This document shows, one piece after another, positions 1-13,800 of a DNA stretch of 64,000 nt (position 1 is the stretch's first letter; each line of letters starts with the position of its first letter). This DNA is from Aphelenchoides besseyi (taxonomy: Eukaryota > Nematoda > Chromadorea > Rhabditida > Aphelenchoididae), in the NCBI GenBank assembly GCA_024699855.1, contig JAMPIQ010000001.1, positions 11,470,001 through 11,534,000 on the forward strand, given 5' to 3'. Made by a program: the position numbers and the translations under genes. The notes beneath the pieces were generated by a model, which made no database searches, was not told the DNA's origin, and saw nothing but the letters and a program-made list of their open reading frames with translations.

Positions 1-184
1 TGTCCAATTGTTCGTGCAGAAAATATTGACTTCCGGCCATTTTGTGGTCAACAGTTTAAGACATTTTACCGCAATTTGAACGAAAGCATTTCGAGTTTTT
101 GAAATTGTCGAGGTTCGTGTTCTACACAGTTGAGTTTGATGTCACGGCGTTCTAGAGTTCATAAGATATAATGGAATATGTCGA

Positions 185-2994
185 ATGGGTTGTCAGCAGT
201 CAACAACTGTAATTCGTCCAATAGACGTAATTTCATTTGCTTACAAAAATGGAAAATATAGCCATTTGATTCAGGTCTATGACTCGACATCACTTTCGAA
301 AGCCGATTCGGGAATTGTCTCATTGGACGTTCAGTCTCTCGAACACATTGCACACTCACAAAAAGACGGATTTTCGTTTAATAAGAAGCCAAAAACTTCA
401 AATATTGTGGACAAGAAATTCAACGGTCGTCGTTCATCAATACAAAGTCGGTATTCGGTGTGGTCAATCGATTCCGGAATGGGGTGAGAATAAACTGAAA
501 TTGCAAATGATTATTGATCTTTAGAAGTCCAACAACCGATTTGAGTGTTTTGTTTCGAAATGCTGTTAAACAACAGGGATTCTCGATTGACATATCGAGA
601 GCAAAAACCAATGCTCCGGTGGTTTCTTTATGCGCTCAAAGACTGAATATGGAAATTGTGTGTTTCATTTCGTTATGATTGATCATATTTTTTGGTTTTA
701 GTTTACGGAAGAACGGCAAGACGGGCGCCCTTGTACTGTTTATTGGCACAGTCAGGTGCTAAGCGACATGAAATCTTATGTACGTGGTCCTGATTCACGC
801 GTAAACAAATTTCCGGGTGCGTTAATTGGTTATTTCATTAATATCGAACCTATATAGGTATGACTGAATTATCAAAGAAAGTTGCGTTAACTCGTGCTAT
901 TCGATCTATGACTGAACTGTTTCCTGATGAGTATAATTTTTATCCGAAAAGTTGGATTTTACCTCCACAATACGACGAATTTCGAGCGTATGCTGCGTCT
1001 CATCCTTCGAATTGGTTTATTGTAAAGCCGGATGAAGGTCAATTGTTGCAGTTTGTGCCGAAGTCATTAGAAATCTTTAGGCTGCCAAGGAACCGGGATT
1101 TACTTGATTAACAGTTCCGATCAATTGCATAGTCGAACAGATAAAATGCTCATTCAGGAATACGTTGATGGTAATTTGGAAATGACGAGTATATTGTAAT
1201 TGAAGAGTTTAAGATCCTTATTTACTGCCAGATAATTTGAAGTTCGATTTCCGAGTTTATGTTGTTATCCGTAGCATCAATCCACTTTCAATTTACATTG
1301 CACGAGAAGGTAAGGAAAATTGATCTAAATATCACAATAGTAGCTTTTAAGGAATGGCTCGTTTCTGTACGTGCAATTACTTGACAAAAATATAGTAATG
1401 GATCTTAATTTTAAGGCACCGAAAAGTATTTCAAACCAACCACAGGCAATTTCACTCATCTGTTTTCACATTTAACTAACTACTCGTTAAACAAAAGCAG
1501 TAGCTCGTATGTTCACAGTAACACATTGCGAGATCAAGTCAAAGGTAGAAAAGTTGGGTTGAAATACGAACAGATTATTTAGGCAGTAAACGTCTTTTAT
1601 CCACAGTGTTTCATCAGGTGTTGAGTGCTCATTTTGCAAATAAAATCCTTGGATTTCAGATGGAAGCCAACGGATTGAAAACGCGAAAACTGTGGCACGA
1701 AGTTAAGATGATTGTCGTCAAAACGGTTTTATCAATGGTACCGGAAATCATGATTAAGTAGGCAGCTTATTCAACTTGTGTGAATGTCTACTGCGTTGTT
1801 TCAGTTACGAACAGGCATTCAATGATGTAGCAGGACCACAATGCTTTCAAGTATTTTAAAATGACAACCTATCACTTATCTGTTTTTGTATATTCTAGAT
1901 CATGGGCTTTGATGTTATTGTTAGAAAGGACGGGATGCCATTTTTACTCGAAGTCAATTCATCACCTTCGTTGACAATCGATCATACAAACGAATACGAT
2001 GGAATTTCGGTGCGCTCGATTGTAGATGAAGTAACTGGTTATAAGAAGCCAGAAAACGCAAATTCAATTTCAGGTCATAAAAGTGCCGTTAGTGCGTGAT
2101 TCACTGCTACTTGTTTTGAATCAGTTGGACGGACCGTTGCTCACTCCCAATGCAGTCGAAAACAACGATCCGAATCGTCTGAATAACAATGTCACAGAAG
2201 ACGATAGCGCGATGTTACGAAAGAAACGCAAACCTCATTTGTCGGAGGTCAGTGGAAAAGATCGGTTCGAAAATTTTTATTGTTTAGATTTTTCCTGCTC
2301 GTTATGGTCAAAACAGTAAACATTTGCTCATTTTGGATCGTGCCGTTTATCTCTTCATGCAGTTCGTGAACATCAAGCTCACATTGAACATCACGTTGCT
2401 CGGTGCACGTGCATTTTTGAAGTACATTGCGAGCTACAACAATCAATACTTTGTTCATTTAGGAAATGTCATCTAACTGATGTTGTTTCCTTTGAAGAAC
2501 TGGAACGAAACTTCGCGTCTATTAGCTACTACTTTCACGGAAGTAGTGATCAGATGAATGCCGGTAACATGAATTCAATTTGCACACACCAATCGAGATT
2601 GCAGGTTTACCTTTTCACGGGTTTCTTCAATTGTTGTTCCGTATTGCAAATATAAAGTTCAGTTTCTGTCATGATCAACTAGCCGCCCTACAACGACTTT
2701 TTGCGTATTGCGATGCTTCGTTGCGACACTATGGAATTCGATCGACACGACTGAGACGAACCGAAGTCGAGAACGACGAAAATGCAAAGTAAATAGCCAA
2801 CAATCGATTTGAGCTTATGCGAAGATTTCAGCTCCGTAGAAATTTATCTTCTTCCGAACCGAATGCGAAAGTCGGGACGTATATCCGGACGTCGCCAAAC
2901 GCTAAACAATTCGGCAACAAAGAAACGATCTCGATCCGAAAAACCGCCGTTCAATTCGACTCCTCATTTACCGCCGGTTGGCTTTGTTCATTGA
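185..2994 (+). CDS. ttll-11: Tubulin polyglutamylase, TTLL11-like
   Basis: Tubulin tyrosine ligase-like enzyme, expected to add glutamate side chains to tubulin in cilia or axonal microtubules. Spliced exons give, in order, an N-terminal block, a CTVYWH segment, KFPGM followed by an EYNFYPKSWILP block, the ATP-grasp lysine segment ending KPDEG, the continuation CQGTGIYLI across an intron near 1038-1080, HLTNYSLNK, and the metal and ATP-binding FLLEVNSSPSL near 1947-1970. A C-terminal block with IFPARYGQNS follows, as in vertebrate TTLL11. The start gives Met-Gly-Cys with Ser at position 6, resembling an N-myristoylation signal. Earlier ATG 171 is closed after 13 codons. The last intron (about 2789-2832) leads to a basic tail ending at 2994; without it the protein stops at 2792. 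TTLL6/13 is the main alternative. Confidence 0.85.
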
Positions 2995-3461
2995 ATGTAA
3001 ACCCTTGAAAGTTCTTTTTGTTGTGATAAGAAACCTTGAAATGCGCAATAAACTCACGAGTTGAACTTCTCCACTTCTTCACGGCTGTTGATCACATTCG
3101 GCGATATGATTCCACGAGCAATTTCATTCCATTAATTTCCTCCGCATTCGCGCACTTCGAACGACCTCGTTGCTGTGCTGTTGACCCGGTTCTCAATTCG
3201 GTGCATCAAACGAACCATTCGATCGTCAATGTCGGCAGATTTTGGGTGCGCTAATCAACGAGACTTTAAACTTTTTTGTTACCTCGTACAAACTATTTTG
3301 TTGTCTCTTCATTAGAACAAACTTGCGGGGTACCCGCGCAACACCTTTTCGTGACTGTCGACTTCGTTTTCACGCAAAATCTTTTCGTTTATCTTAAAAT
3401 TGAACTTCGGGAAACGCGTTTTGGAGATTTTCGAAAAATACGATAAATTTTAGTTGATTTG
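2995..3461. other. Intergenic, 3' UTR and upstream region
   Basis: About 470 bp between two genes on the same strand. An AATAAA-type polyadenylation signal lies near 3046, shortly after the TTLL stop. Open frames here are short and have no recognisable motif. I see no RNA gene or repeat. Confidence 0.5.
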
Positions 3462-4841
3462 ATGTCTGAAGATTATTCACAAACAAGTGAGTGAATGAGT
3501 TTAAGGATAAGGCTACTGAGGTTATTCAGGAGTTTTGGTGACAGGCGCGTCTGGTTACATCGCTTCACATTGCGTTCAACAGCTGTTGGATTTGGGCTAC
3601 ACAGTTCGTGGAACGGTCAGATCGCTAAAGAACGAAGTTAAAGTTCAACCGCTGCGAGAATTAAAGAATGCCGCCGAACGTTTAGAATTGCAGGAAGCCG
3701 ATTTGAATGATGCAGACCCGTGGTTGAAGTAAGTTAGAGTGAAATATTCAACAGACATCTTGAATTCAGCGTAGTTGAGGGTTGTGATTACGTGCTGCAC
3801 GTAGCAAGTCCATTCACGTTGGACGACAACGAAACGTTGATTCCAATCGCCGTTAATGGAACGTTGAATGTTTTGAAAGCGTGTTCCAAAGCATCAACAG
3901 TTAAGAAAGTAGTTTTGACTTCGTCTTGTGCGGCAGTGAACGAAGGACACGATGAAGAAGAACGAGCTTTCAACGAAGAGGATTGGACTAATATCGAGAG
4001 TCCAAAAGTAATGAATTACGCAAAAAGTAAAACGTTGGCGGAAAGTTAATAGTTTATTCACGGAACTCTGAGCAAAATGGTTTTCTTTTAGAGCGGCGTG
4101 GGATTTTCTCAAGGATAATGGTTAGTTTAAGTTTACTATCAACAGAATTTTGACATTTCAGAAGGACATCAATTCAAATTAACATGTTTGAATCCAACGT
4201 TTGTTATCGGTCCGCTACTCACAAACACTTTGGGTGCGAGTGTAACTGTGAGATTGATAGTGTAGATTTCAAGTCAACGGTTTCTTGCAGACAATGAAAA
4301 AATTTCTCAATTTCGAAGTCCCGGGAATACCGCCACTTCAAATGGGCATGGTCGACGTACGAGATGTTGCTCGAGCGCATATTCTGGCGATGCAACGTCC
4401 GGAAACGGACGGTGAACGTATTTTGATTACGACAGAAAGTTGGTGGTTCAAGAAAATTTGCGCAGTTTTGTCCGAAGAATTCAAGAGTCAAGGCACGTAG
4501 TCAATCAAGTACGTGAAGAAATTTGGTTATTTCCAGGTTACCTTATTCCATTTCTGCCCGTTCCCTATCCGTTTGTTTGGCTCTACTCGTTCATCAGTGT
4601 TGAAGCAAGAGCATCACTGTGTCGTTTGAATCGAAAGGTCGTTTTTAACAACGAAAAGGTAAAAAAGTGTATGATTGTGAAGCAAATGAGTATTTAATAG
4701 TCGAAAAAACTACTTGGATTGGAATACAGAGACGTCCGAGAGTCGATTATTTCTGTTGCTTACTCACTCATTGAGCGCGGTCTTGTGCCCAAGAAGTCGG
4801 GATATCAAGGACCATCCAAATCATGTGATTCAACTGAATAA
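3462..4841 (+). CDS. NAD(P)-dependent extended SDR (dihydroflavonol-reductase-like)
   Basis: Extended short-chain dehydrogenase/reductase related to dihydroflavonol 4-reductase and cinnamoyl-CoA reductase-like enzymes. The first exon (ATG 3462, eight codons) joins at 3530 to VLVTGASGYIASH, the Rossmann glycine motif in the TGxxGxxA form common in this subfamily. VTSSCAAV-like strand motif and YAKSK (the YxxxK catalytic pair) are at about 3915-4030. Then come LNPTFVIGPLL and VDVRDVARAHILA, all diagnostic. At least seven exons. The C-terminal block around 4720-4841 contains an LGLEYR-type motif typical of the family. The substrate cannot be told. It converges with the gene at 4885, leaving only 43 bp between stop codons. 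Confidence 0.85.
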
Positions 4842-4884
4842 GGTTCTTTATTTCCGCTAATAAAAGAATAAGGAAAAACCATCA

Positions 4885-5259
4885 CTACTCGACATTTTCA
4901 TCGTTTTCCGGTGCTTTTTGATCAGGCAACGTGTGGCCGCGACAATGTTCGGTCTCGGCCTCGTCGTTTTCCCAAGTCGACGGATCGTCCCACTGACGCG
5001 GCTTCACGTAAATGCAACAACAATTCGATTTCAAACGTTCCAAATGTTCGTTGTCGATGGTATCGGCAGTGAACGTGACGCGCGGGCGGTCGGTACGAAG
5101 CCGCAAAATGAGATGCTCCGATTGAATCATCTCGTCTGTTACATTCTCATTCGCCGTCAACAAATGAGTCTCCGTTTGTTGTCCATCTGAAACTCTAACA
5201 ATGTGAAACAAAAACTTAGAAGAGCAGTTACCGTTGGATGGTTGGCCTGCACTCATCAC
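4885..5259 (-). CDS. PPP1R11 / protein phosphatase inhibitor-3 homologue
   Basis: Small cysteine-rich protein of the inhibitor-3 family, which binds protein phosphatase 1; the vertebrate protein also has ubiquitin-ligase activity. The core reads VTFTADTIDNEHLERLKSN followed by CCCIYVKPR, matching the family core of DNEH, a Cys triplet, then IYxKPR, and a later CRGH. One intron at 5187-5231 (45 nt) gives a nine-residue first exon joined to DGQQTETH; read without splicing the frame also stays open. The family is usually 110-130 residues and this product is about 109. The acidic C-terminus is typical. Confidence 0.85.
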   Translation of the reverse strand: MMSAGQPSNGNCSSKFLFHIVRVSDGQQTETHLLTANENVTDEMIQSEHLILRLRTDRPRVTFTADTIDNEHLERLKSNCCCIYVKPRQWDDPSTWENDEAETEHCRGHTLPDQKAPENDENVE

Positions 5260-5498
5260 TCTTTTTGATTGGAGAGTCGACCGTTCTTGAAAAGCTCGCT
5301 ATCTCGAATGAAAACAAGTGGATTAGACGGTGACCTGCTGTCCATTGATACAAACAGCTTGTGCAAAAATGTCAATTCGAATTCGAAGTGAACGAAAGAA
5401 ATCGATGGATTTCAATTTCGTTCTTTCAATGTCCGTTTTTCGACACTGAATTCCGCGAGTTTAGTGTTTTCCACAACTGATCATTCGTTTTTGATGAT

Positions 5499-6659
5499 AT
5501 GAAGGATCACCGCTCCGATGACACCGTTTCCGCGGCCTCACAAAATGGCGAACAGTCGAGCAGTCCACAGAACGATTGGGTTCATTGCAACGCCTGCTTC
5601 ACACGTCCCAGCAACGCAAAACCGATGAACTTCTGTGTTACGACGTGCGGTCATATCATTTGCAACAGGTGCATGAAGAAAAGTGAGTTGACGCATTTTC
5701 GATTCTACGAATCTTTTCAGATCTTGGATCTACTACGCCGTCAAAGGCCGAGATATGTCGCGCGTGCAAGAGACGTACAACGTTCATGGAAGTCAATCGA
5801 CATCTCAATCGCGACTATCTCGTCTACTTTCGAAATCCACGAGACTTGGCAAATGAGTTTTCGGCGACAATTAAGAAGGTGCTCGACTTTCAAAATTATC
5901 ACCGCACTCGTTTGCAACGATATCGCGATGATGACGTAAGTTTCGTTGTTCGCCAAAACAATCTGCAATAGTTGATCATTGTTGTTATTGACGTTTTGTT
6001 TTTCAGCATCTTCGCTACGTGAAGTACGTCAAAGCGGCGAAAGCGGAGGTCGAGAAAATGAAGGAACGTCAGCGAAGTATCGCGGCAGATCGTGACAAAT
6101 ACAAGGAACAAACGGAACGATATCGACAGGAAGCAAACGAATTTGAACGAAAGTACAAGGAAACCCAAGACGAACTGGAGCGAATGAAACGTCTAAGCCG
6201 TAAGCGTGAGTTTGCCTCGCCAAAGCCACCGACAACTGCAATGCCTCGTCCCAAGCATCAGACTGTTCAACATGCGAACTTTCACGCGGATAAACGAATG
6301 AATACACATCTCAATGGTTCCACGCCTGTAACCACTCCATCAATGGGTGGAGTGATCACGAGCACTCCCATGGATCGGGCAATTGTAAGTTCAACGGCGA
6401 ATATTTCAATTTGATGGTTTTTGTTTCAGAATGGATTCGAGAATCAAAATGATAGCATACACTTGGAAAAGAATCCGATCGCTGCGAATACTACAGGCAT
6501 TGTAAATGGAGGAATCCATGGTCTGAGTACTCCCGCTCTCCTCGGATTGACCACTCCTTCCTCGAAACGGTTCGTGATTTGCTGCTTGAGTCCAACTAAA
6601 GTGTTCGTTTTAGAGTACGTGAAAACGGCAGTCGAGGAACCAGTTTCTTTAAGTTATAG
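5499..6659 (+). CDS. Zip3/RNF212-like RING protein (meiotic crossover factor family)
   Basis: N-terminal RING finger (Cys pairs in HCNACF, CGHIICNRC, and, after an intron starting at about 5682, ICRAC), then a long charged coiled coil (about 6020-6200) and a Ser/Thr/Pro-rich tail. This is the arrangement of Zip3/RNF212/ZHP proteins, SUMO or ubiquitin ligases that act at synaptonemal complexes to choose crossover sites. The final intron at about 6571-6612 shifts to a short last exon ending in SFFKL with TAG at 6657-6659. The unspliced frame instead runs to 6684. The family call rests on architecture plus RING spacing, so other RING/coiled-coil proteins remain possible. Confidence 0.7.
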
Positions 6660-6901
6660 CTTTTTTCTACCAACATATCTGTAGTTTTTATTTGTTTGTG
6701 AAGCCATTAATGAACTGTTTATTGATATCGCGCAACTAATAAACGCATTCAACTTTTGACGCCATTTCCACGTATTATTGAGTATTTGATTGTGAACATA
6801 ACTAAACATTTAAGTAGTGAGTTGCATGACTTGGATATGGTGTTTTCGATTCGTTGTTTCTAAGATCCTTAAATAAACTCCTCGTTTACTTAACCTAATA
6901 C

Positions 6902-9900
6902 TCAGAAACTCACTCGTAGTCGTTTTTTCAACAGAGCTCGTTTCTCACGTCGTTTTTCGTTTTCTTGTTCCTGCTTCAACTGTTTGTCCATTTCGGTCAA
7001 CGTCTCCAACTGAAAGTAAAATCGTTCACACAAGTGATGGGGAAATCTTGTCGTCCGACCTTTCGACTAACTACAAACACACGGTTTTGTTTATCGGCTC
7101 GATGTGGTCGTGAATATTTGAGAAGTGCAACTAATCGGTCTTTCGGTTGTAAGGATATTTCCAGCATTAAAATAACTTGCGCCCACTGAAACAAGAAGTT
7201 GACAATCAGGTCGAGTAATCGATTTACTTGTCGTTTTGCTTCTTTTTGTGTTTGGAAAATAACTTCGTATGTTCTCGTCATCATTGCAATTAGTAGATTG
7301 AACTGCATGAGACTGACGAACATTTCGAAAATTAAGAACAAAATCTTTCCAATCACACTCATGCTCGTCACTTGACAATCGCTGAGTTCTCGGTAAAGAG
7401 TAGTGAACTCGCCAATTGTCATAATGAACCTGAAAAAGAATGTAAATTGTATGAAAGATTCTGCTTACAATCGCAGTAACGAATCTATCGGATTGCTCAT
7501 AATGTTGTTATACTGTGCGCTATCTGAATATAAGACATGAATACGATCATTCGACTGATCTCTAACCCTCATCAACTGAGATTGCTTCTGCTCGTTCGCA
7601 TGCCAAAAAGATAATGTAAAATGCCTGACTGAAACCCATCAGGAATATAAAGTAGATTAAAAAGAATCGAATCATATCGCGAGTTATAATTGTGTATATC
7701 TGAAATCTAGTCATCATTTAACAAACATCATCGACTGACCATCAACACAAAAGGTCCAACGAAACGAACAGCTCGAGCGTAATAGAGGAAGTGAACAGTT
7801 GTTGTAATCACTCCAATAACAGATAACCTAAACTCAAAGTTTGTAAACCAAGTTGACGCAACGAACATATTGTCAAGCAAGAGCATGAATTTACTCAATC
7901 CACAACTGAGTCGAACTGGAAATATGCTAAGAGTAAGAAGAAGAGAAATTTTGTAGAAAATTTTCGCTGGAAATGATCTCTGAATGTAAAGCATGATTAT
8001 TGCGAAATACGATTCTTTACAAACCAAGACTTGCCACCATCGTCGTCTTCCAATACTGTAGATTTCATAGCCTTCAACACCGACTTGAAAGATTGCCATG
8101 ATGTAGACCATGAGTTCAGATACAAGTCGAACCTAAATTTTAAAAGTCACTGTCAATCTGCCGATCATTAATTACATAGCTTTGTAATTGGGAAGTACCA
8201 AAGTAATGCCAAAGATGACAGGTATTTTTATGAAAATATGCCGAAGATGTTATGTTGAAATCACGACTGACGATACTTTGATTGTAACCGTTCAAGTAGG
8301 GTTCAAGAGTGTGATGCGTAAAATGGCCGTATATTTCAATTGCTTCTCCGGTAATTACACTTGTAGTCATGGAAAACGGACGACACATGAATGCCATAAA
8401 GTAGAAAACATAGTAAAATATAAACGCGGACAAGGACATAATCCAACTAAAATGTTCGTCCGATCAATCCGATTGTTTTCGTTCTAACCGTCTGCGTCCG
8501 AAAGCTTCCCATTTCGCTTGGAGAACATCTTCGAGTAATCCATCCAACAAATCTAAATGTTCAGTGGTTTCCTAAACTTTTTTCGTCAGTGAAATCGTTT
8601 GATCTCCGTCATACGCCGTAAGTCACTAAGTAGAGTACTGAAGCATCATTCAATTCCCCTGTCTCTTGATTGATGGTATCAATTTTGGCCAACGGGTATT
8701 GTGTCGAATCCGCTGTACCGTAACTCCAAACGGGACTGCTTTCTAAACGTAGGATTTGTTCAAACATCTGGAATGAATTCTCGTCGTTTCCCTATCGTAT
8801 GACCTACAGATTTCTTGGCCAATTTTGCAGCAAGTGTCAATGGCGTCAAGGATTGTTTGTTTGTAATCTGAAGACGAGCTCCAGTTTCATAAGCCAACCG
8901 AAACATTTCCTACAAATTAAATCCATCAATCAATAAGCCTCTCGAAGTAACAAACCGCATTTTCGTGAATAACGCACATATGAAGAACCGTATTTCCATT
9001 TGTGTCTTGAGCATTAGGGTCGGCACGTTTAGAGCGAAGAATACGGTAACATTCGACTTGATTCGTACATGCAGCGAACGCTAACGGATATTCGCCAAAG
9101 TACATTTTCCTTCAAAATCAACAAATTTATTGGGCTTACGCTATGGACATACCCGCTGTAATCAGTTCGCAAATTCAAATCCACGTATTCATGTTCCAAC
9201 GAATCGGATCGACTGCTCACTTGGTCTTCAGGACAAAAAAACGCTCCGTAACATCGCTGCGTAAAGTCCGCTCCTTTTCCTAGTAATTTGACAATAGAAT
9301 TTGATCTTCATTTTTGGAAATTACCCAACAAATAAGCGACCATTGTTGCGTCTTCGTTGACAATAGCCATATGTAGCGGCGACAAACCTAAAACAAACTT
9401 TCAGCTCGAGCTAATCCACGTATTTACCGTAATAGTCTTCAGAAATAAAAATGTCATTAACTAAACGCGGATACTGTTCGATGAGACGTTGAGCGAGCTT
9501 GTTATGAACAGTTGTTCCTTGTGTCAAACAACAACCAACCAAATTCTCACCCATTGCACCTGAAATGATACAATTTATCGTCTATCATCATTCTCTTACC
9601 TCGGCATTCATACTTCCAGACAACTTCTCGGTATTTGGCATCACCCTTTCCGCCTTTACCTCCGTCCAATAATTTCAAAGCTAAAAAGATGTCAACATAT
9701 GTTCCCGTGCTATCATTTGCCTTTTTTCAAATCTCCTTGATTGTTTTCTTGGTTAAAATCGTCCAAAATGTTCGGCTGTGATTTGCCTTTTCCCTTCTTA
9801 CGATTGAATGCACTCAACCGCTCATTTCGCTCTTTGTTTCGTCGCTTCACCAATTCTGCCACAGATTCTAGACGTCCCTTCCCACCGTTCATCATCATAT

Positions 9901-10126
9901 CTTTGATTGTTGTTTCTAAATAACCGTCGAGTAACGAATAGTCTCCGCTGTTCAGTGCATATCGCATCCATGGTATCAGTTCGCCTAAAAACATGTAACA
10001 CGCTCGTCAATCACAACTCCTTACCACCACCGTGCCGGTCAACCAAATTATATAGAACGTAGCTTTTGTCAGTGGTACCAACAAGCGGCGGTGTGGGTGA
10101 GGATTTTCTTCTGTTGGCATCACGCA
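6902..10126 (-). CDS. TRPV cation channel, OCR/Nanchung-type
   Basis: Transient receptor potential vanilloid channel for sensory transduction in cilia. The N-terminal half has ankyrin repeats with strongly conserved blocks: [18 protein letters not shown] (about 9440), [12 protein letters not shown] (about 9235), [19 protein letters not shown] (about 9090) and [16 protein letters not shown]. Six membrane segments and the pore follow; the last contains [22 protein letters not shown] (7260-7330), the S6/TRP-box region. The C-terminus is a short Lys/Arg-rich helix ending at TGA 6902-6904. About 13 exons with short introns. The start ATG at 10124-10126 precedes a Ser/Pro-rich leader; an upstream exon cannot be ruled out. 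In C. elegans, OSM-9 and OCR proteins form heteromeric channels. The choice of OCR over OSM-9 is by remembered similarity to Nanchung. Confidence 0.85.
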
Positions 10127-10814
10127 TTTTGATTTTACGAGCAATCGAATGACACGGTTAAAAGAAGTCGAGACTTAACTGAACTGAACCTTCGGAAAAT
10201 GGATATTTGACATATCGCATCATTTGGTTAGGGGAACTATCGACATTTTTAATGTCTCATTTTCACCTGTTCATATAGTAACTTTGGGAACCAGTCGTTT
10301 CTTCTGTCGAACAGTTGGGTTAAGCGTGTGAACATTGACGGTCTCTCCATTCATTTCAATTAAAAACATTTAGTTTTCTGCGACCTTTACTGTGTGGATA
10401 CTTAAGCAAGAAAACCCATTAGTCTCTTGTAATTTGATGAACATTTATTAACGACTAAGTGAATGAGGATAATAGAAACTCTTTCGTATCTGAAGCAAAT
10501 GGATCGTAGTTATTAGAGAATGTTTAGAATGATAACTGTAGAAGGCGGCAGAAAGCAAAAACTCTTCAGAATGGCGTTTGTTTGGTAATAAATACGAAAA
10601 AGATGGAGCGCAGGCAGTAGTAGGAGTCTTGAACGACCTCGCGATTTGAGTTAAGTAGATTTGGGATTATGCTTTGGAATCTGAAGTAGAAGGTGATGCG
10701 TTTTGTTCACTAGAAAGAGAACATCAAAATGGCGAAATGTTTAAAATTGAGCAAATCATGTTTTTGGTACAAGGCAGTAGAAATTGGCAAAGAAGCAAAT
10801 TGAAAGCATAAAGA
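10127..10814. other. Intergenic between filamin 3' end and TRPV start
   Basis: About 690 bp that should hold the filamin 3' UTR and the TRPV promoter, since both genes run leftward. A/T-rich sequence without a long frame. The minus strand has AATAAA-like hexamers around 10440-10450 that could end the filamin transcript. No repeat or RNA gene was seen. Confidence 0.45.
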
Positions 10815-13800
10815 TTAGTGACGACGCGGAGCTCGACCGTAAACAACTTGAGGTGGTGCGGATCGTCGGCCCTTTGCGTGAGCTGGTGGCATCATTCCGA
10901 CAGGAATCGGACCATAAATCGACGGTGCTAACGGTGGTCCCATCAAAGGCGGTGCAACTCCGGGTATCGGCATTTGTGGAACCCAACCCGGTGGTGCAAA
11001 CGGAACAAGAGGCGGAGGCGACGGGATTCCGCCGGACAAGAAACGTTGTAATTCTTCTTCGGTATCGACAATCAAAACTAAGAATGGACTTCCTAAACGT
11101 TCACATATCAGTAATTGAATTCGTGCATCAATTTACCCGGAACATGTTCATTGTGCCATTTCACTTCTACCTGATAATCTCCAGGTTCTCTAGGTTCATA
11201 TTTGCAATGAATCGTGCGATCTTGTTGTCGATCACGTTGCATCTCGACGTTGAAAGCGCCTTTCGGACCACGAACTCTTACCGTCAATTGTCCAGCACCT
11301 GCTCCACGAGTTTCGACAACAAAGTTCGATTCAAACCTGAAGATTTTGTATTATGAAAATACGAAAATTCGTAAACTACTTTGCCAAAATGCCATGTTCA
11401 ATTCCTGGACCGTAGACACGAACTTTGGACGCATCGGGTGGATTGCAAACCGAAAACACAAATGGACTGCCTAGAAAACAAAATAAGATAAATTTTTATT
11501 GCTCAATTTACCCGGTACATGCTCATCAGCATATCGAATTGTCAGAATGTGTTTGCCCAATTCTTTTGGTGTAACACGAAGAATGTAAGTACCGTCGCGA
11601 TTGTCGTACAGTTCGCAATACTCAAGACGTGAGGGACCTAAATCATTGCTATGTCCCCTGTTCAAACCCAAACACTCACCTTCACATTGAGCCGAAAGAT
11701 TCCCAGGTGTTGCATTCTTTGTGTTAATCACTGTCTTTACATCCTCTCCAAGGATTCCTATCTTCAAGGTTCGTGAATCAACTTCAATAGATTCGGCCGG
11801 TGTTTTGAATGCTTGAACATTAACGTGAAAGGGTGAATCTCGAATTGGTTTGTCATCCACAAGCACATGCAAATCATATGATCCACTAATCATTGCTGTG
11901 TAGGTGCCTTTGTAGAGATAAGGTCCGGCCGAAACTAATCGAACGGGAACATCAGCTTTATCACCAATCAACGTTGCTTCAACTTTTAACGGATTCGGCG
12001 GTGTCTTTCTTGTGGTCACTAAATCAAACAATTGATGAATTCGAAATCAAATCATTCTTCATAGAAATTTTTGACACATTACTATGTTGAAAGATATAAT
12101 TGATCTTCTGTGTTTTCAGTGATCTTTTCAACGAAGCTGAGGTATTAAAGAAACTTTCCGGATTAAACGAAATTGAATTTCCAGCAAAATTCTACAGTCA
12201 ATGAAACAAACAACTAGCGACGCGGCGAAGCAAATCGCCAGGTCCAATTGATCTCTTGCTACGACAAAGGACATCAATTACATATTTTCTGTCGGCACAA
12301 GCTTTCGTCTGTTTATAGTACCGCGAATTACGTCCGAAATGCTCGATGTGTTTTCACGAGTGTTTACGTTTAGTTTGAATTTCAATGAATAAAACGCGCA
12401 TTACGCACTTAATGATAATTTAAACAATAGGCGTGCACTTTAAAAGAACTGACTATTTGGTGCAGCATGTGTTGCATCGATGAAAAACTCGGTTGGCTCC
12501 TTAACAATCGCACGATTAATTCCATCGCCATACGCTTTGACTCGAGCGTGGTGTTCAGTATTCTGAGAGTCAAAGGAGGTGCTATGAGAGTGAGATGATG
12601 TGTACGTATGTCTGACTCTAGAATTAAACAAAAATTAGTGTTCAATTACTCGCTACTTACTCTTGACGGGTTTCTTTTGGTGTGCTAACTCGTCCATGCG
12701 GTGATGATACACGACCTTGTTCGACGTGTGCAATCAACGGATGAGCGGAAGGAACAGGATAATCAGCGAATGTCAAGTAGATTTTGTGGGTTCCAGTTCG
12801 TTTCGGTGTAATCAGAAGACGGAATTTGCCGCGTCCCGGACTTTCAATTCGAGCCTCATCCTCTTTCAGCAGTTCACCGCGTGGATCACGTACTTCAGCA
12901 CGCAACAGTTGACCGGAACCGGCGGCCGTTGCATCGATATCAACGGCATTACGTTCACCAGTTGCAAGCAATAAGGCGCCGTCATCACGAGTGTTTTCGT
13001 CATCAACGAGAACTTTTCGCGGATCGACAACCTCGACCGAATATGGAGATCCAACCAATTTTTTGTTATTAAAATCAACAGACACCAAGTGAGTGCCGAC
13101 GTCATTGGAATGAAACGTAATTTCTGTTGTATTGTCAGGTCGTTTGTTTGTTGAGTGATGAAGTTTTTCGCCGTGTGGATTACGAACATCGATTTTCAAA
13201 CCACCTGCCTTTCTCGTATCCAAAAGCAACGCAGCCTTTTCTCCGACCTTAACCGGACTCTCAAGAGCCGGACCTTGCAACGTGATTCGACCCGGTTCTT
13301 CAACATCAATTGTTTTTGGTAAACCAGGAACGGGAAAACCGGCCAATTGGACGCGAATTGAATGAGGACCAAGACGATTTGGCAGAAAAGTGAAGCTGTC
13401 ATCATCAACACTATTCTTCAGACGATCCACTTTCAACGGTACACCGCTAGGATCAGTGATTTCAAAGTCCAATTGTCCATTTCCAGCATTCCGACGATTA
13501 ACTAAAGATTCAAATTAGAGATTTTTACACTGCAGTTGAATACTCGTAACGTTCGCAATATGACGGAGAATAAGTCGATCGTCTAAACCACGAATAGCAA
13601 CACGACGCGGATCAACAACTTCGCAGTGGAATGGACTGCCGGCTATCGGAGCATCGGCGTGATTAGAACGATCAGTCACTGCAAAATATATCATTATATC
13701 AGTTAGAATTAAATGAGCTTTTATCTTATTTCACTATTTTGTGATAGTTCTTTTTAAATAGTTTTACAATTAAGAAATCTTGGATTTTGTTGACAAGTAA

